Shown here one piece after another: positions 13,915 to 14,543 of a stretch of DNA of 14,543 nt (positions within the stretch are counted from its first letter, which is position 1; each line of letters begins with the position of its first letter). The notes under the pieces were generated by a model, which saw only the letters and a program-made list of their open reading frames with translations, made no database searches and was not told the origin of the DNA. A program made the translations under genes and the position numbers. Source of the DNA: Streptomyces sp. WMMC940 (lineage in GTDB: Bacteria > Actinomycetota > Actinomycetes > Streptomycetales > Streptomycetaceae); contig NZ_JAPZBC010000003.1 of the NCBI RefSeq assembly GCF_027460265.1, forward strand, positions 1 through 14,543, read 5' to 3'.

Positions 13915-14543
13915 CTAACGCTCCTGCTGGTGAGTGGGGCCGACGTTGAAGCTGCCGGTGTTTCCGGAGCCGCCCGCCTGACGCCCCTGCTGGATGCCCC
14001 GACGGAGATTGGTCAGCCGGCCCCGTACGTCGTCCGGCGCACGGGACACCTGCGGACCGGTGTGGTGGGTCTGCTCCTGCGCGGTTCCCGGCACGAGATT
14101 GGCGCGCGGGACCCGTCGGGGCAGACCCGAGGTGGTGACACCGCCGGCCGCGGGCTTGCGCACCCGCTCGGCCTGGCGCACCAGCTCGTCGTTGGGCGAG
14201 GTCCGCCAGGAGGCGGCACCCGCGTTGTTGTGCTGGCCGCCCTGACCCGGCTGGCCCTGGCCGCCCGTGGGGCGGCGCGGCGGGCCCGACGGAGCGGGGC
14301 GCCCGGCCGGTGCGGCCGGCTGCTGCGGTGCGGCCGGGGGCTGTGCGGCGCCGTCGGCACCGCCGCCGCCCTGGTTCTGGTGGAACCAGTTCGTCTCCAG
14401 CGTGTCGTACAGCGGCGTACGGCCGTCGCCGGGGCCGGACGCCGGCGGCAGCGCTTCGGGCTGCGGCTGCGCGGGCAGGCTGCCCACGGCCGGACGCGGC
14501 GCGCCGAAGTCGGCACCGCCGTGGCGCGGACGCGGTGCTCCGG
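13915..14543 (-). CDS. cvnA1: CvnA, sensor-kinase-like receptor of a conservon, C-terminal tail only (upstream copy)
   Basis: The frame is open to the right window edge, and about 209 C-terminal residues are visible. They are low-complexity (Pro, Gln, Gly, Ala, with arginines), lack the kinase domain, and end in a block shared with CvnA2: RKPAAGGVT, SGLPRRVP, ANL, GPQVSRAP, DVRGRL, NLRRG, QQGR and the terminal QER. That shared end, plus the position directly before an identical cvnB, identifies it as the cvnA of the upstream conservon. Before this block the tail is unrelated in detail to CvnA2 (a NAGAASWRTSPNDELVRQAE segment; no Tyr-Asn-Gly repeats). The sensor, transmembrane and ATPase parts lie outside the window. 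Confidence 0.88.
   Translation of the reverse strand, partial: GAPRPRHGGADFGAPRPAVGSLPAQPQPEALPPASGPGDGRTPLYDTLETNWFHQNQGGGGADGAAQPPAAPQQPAAPAGRPAPSGPPRRPTGGQGQPGQGGQHNNAGAASWRTSPNDELVRQAERVRKPAAGGVTTSGLPRRVPRANLVPGTAQEQTHHTGPQVSRAPDDVRGRLTNLRRGIQQGRQAGGSGNTGSFNVGPTHQQER

Noticed and set aside
6944..14543. Assembly artefact as the cause of the duplicated cvn segments
   Set aside because: The copies keep scattered differences (7487, 7503, 8487, 8490, the one-base indel at 8594) and have distinct flanks and a diverged island, which simple misassembly would not produce. Raw reads would still be the final test.

Overview
The window is high-GC DNA with strong G/C bias at third codon positions, short intergenic hairpin terminators and gene families typical of Streptomyces or a very close relative. 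The order accB - accE - conservon - conservon matches my recollection of the S. coelicolor SCO5535-SCO5544 neighbourhood (accB, accE, cvn2, cvn1). The numbered cvn symbols rest on that positional analogy, not on a database search.

Left part (1-4800): four small unrelated genes and one large secreted enzyme. These are the 3' end of a DUF1876 gene (+), a GNAT acetyltransferase (+) and a DUF2087 protein (+). A 13-bp perfect hairpin separates them from a convergent YceI-family gene (-), which has a recognisable promoter and a palindromic operator-like site. Next comes a divergent gene for a Tat-exported polysaccharide lyase of family PL8 (hyaluronate/chondroitin lyase type), with all signature catalytic residues present.

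Middle (4936-6744): accB-accE, the carboxyltransferase beta subunit and the small epsilon subunit of an essential acyl-CoA carboxylase that makes malonyl-CoA/methylmalonyl-CoA. The specificity position holds Ile (AccB type) rather than Asp (PccB type). Two strong hairpins (6762-6800 and 6862-6905) end this operon and the opposing cvn operon.

Right part (6944-14543, all minus strand): two tandem conservons. Each is an operon cvnA-cvnB-cvnC-cvnD encoding a sensor-kinase-like membrane protein, a Roadblock/LC7 protein, a DUF742 protein and an MglA-like small GTPase. The downstream set (cvn2, 6944-11928) is complete. The upstream set (cvn1, 12267 to the window edge) is cut within cvnA. The products are thought to form a membrane-associated complex resembling a G-protein signalling module.

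The most striking observation is that the two conservons share two long tracts of perfect nucleotide identity: 512 bp covering nearly all of cvnD, and 689 bp covering the 5' half of cvnC, a 96-bp intergenic spacer and most of cvnB. The 3' half of cvnC and the whole visible part of cvnA have diverged strongly. This patchwork is a classic sign of recent gene conversion. It leaves two signalling operons with identical Roadblock proteins and nearly identical GTPases but different receptors. Other points of interest are a 12-bp perfect hairpin in the cvnB-cvnC spacer, a possible coupled 23-codon leader ORF in front of cvnA2, the Tyr/Asn/Gly repeat tail of CvnA2, and the palindrome overlapping the yceI promoter.
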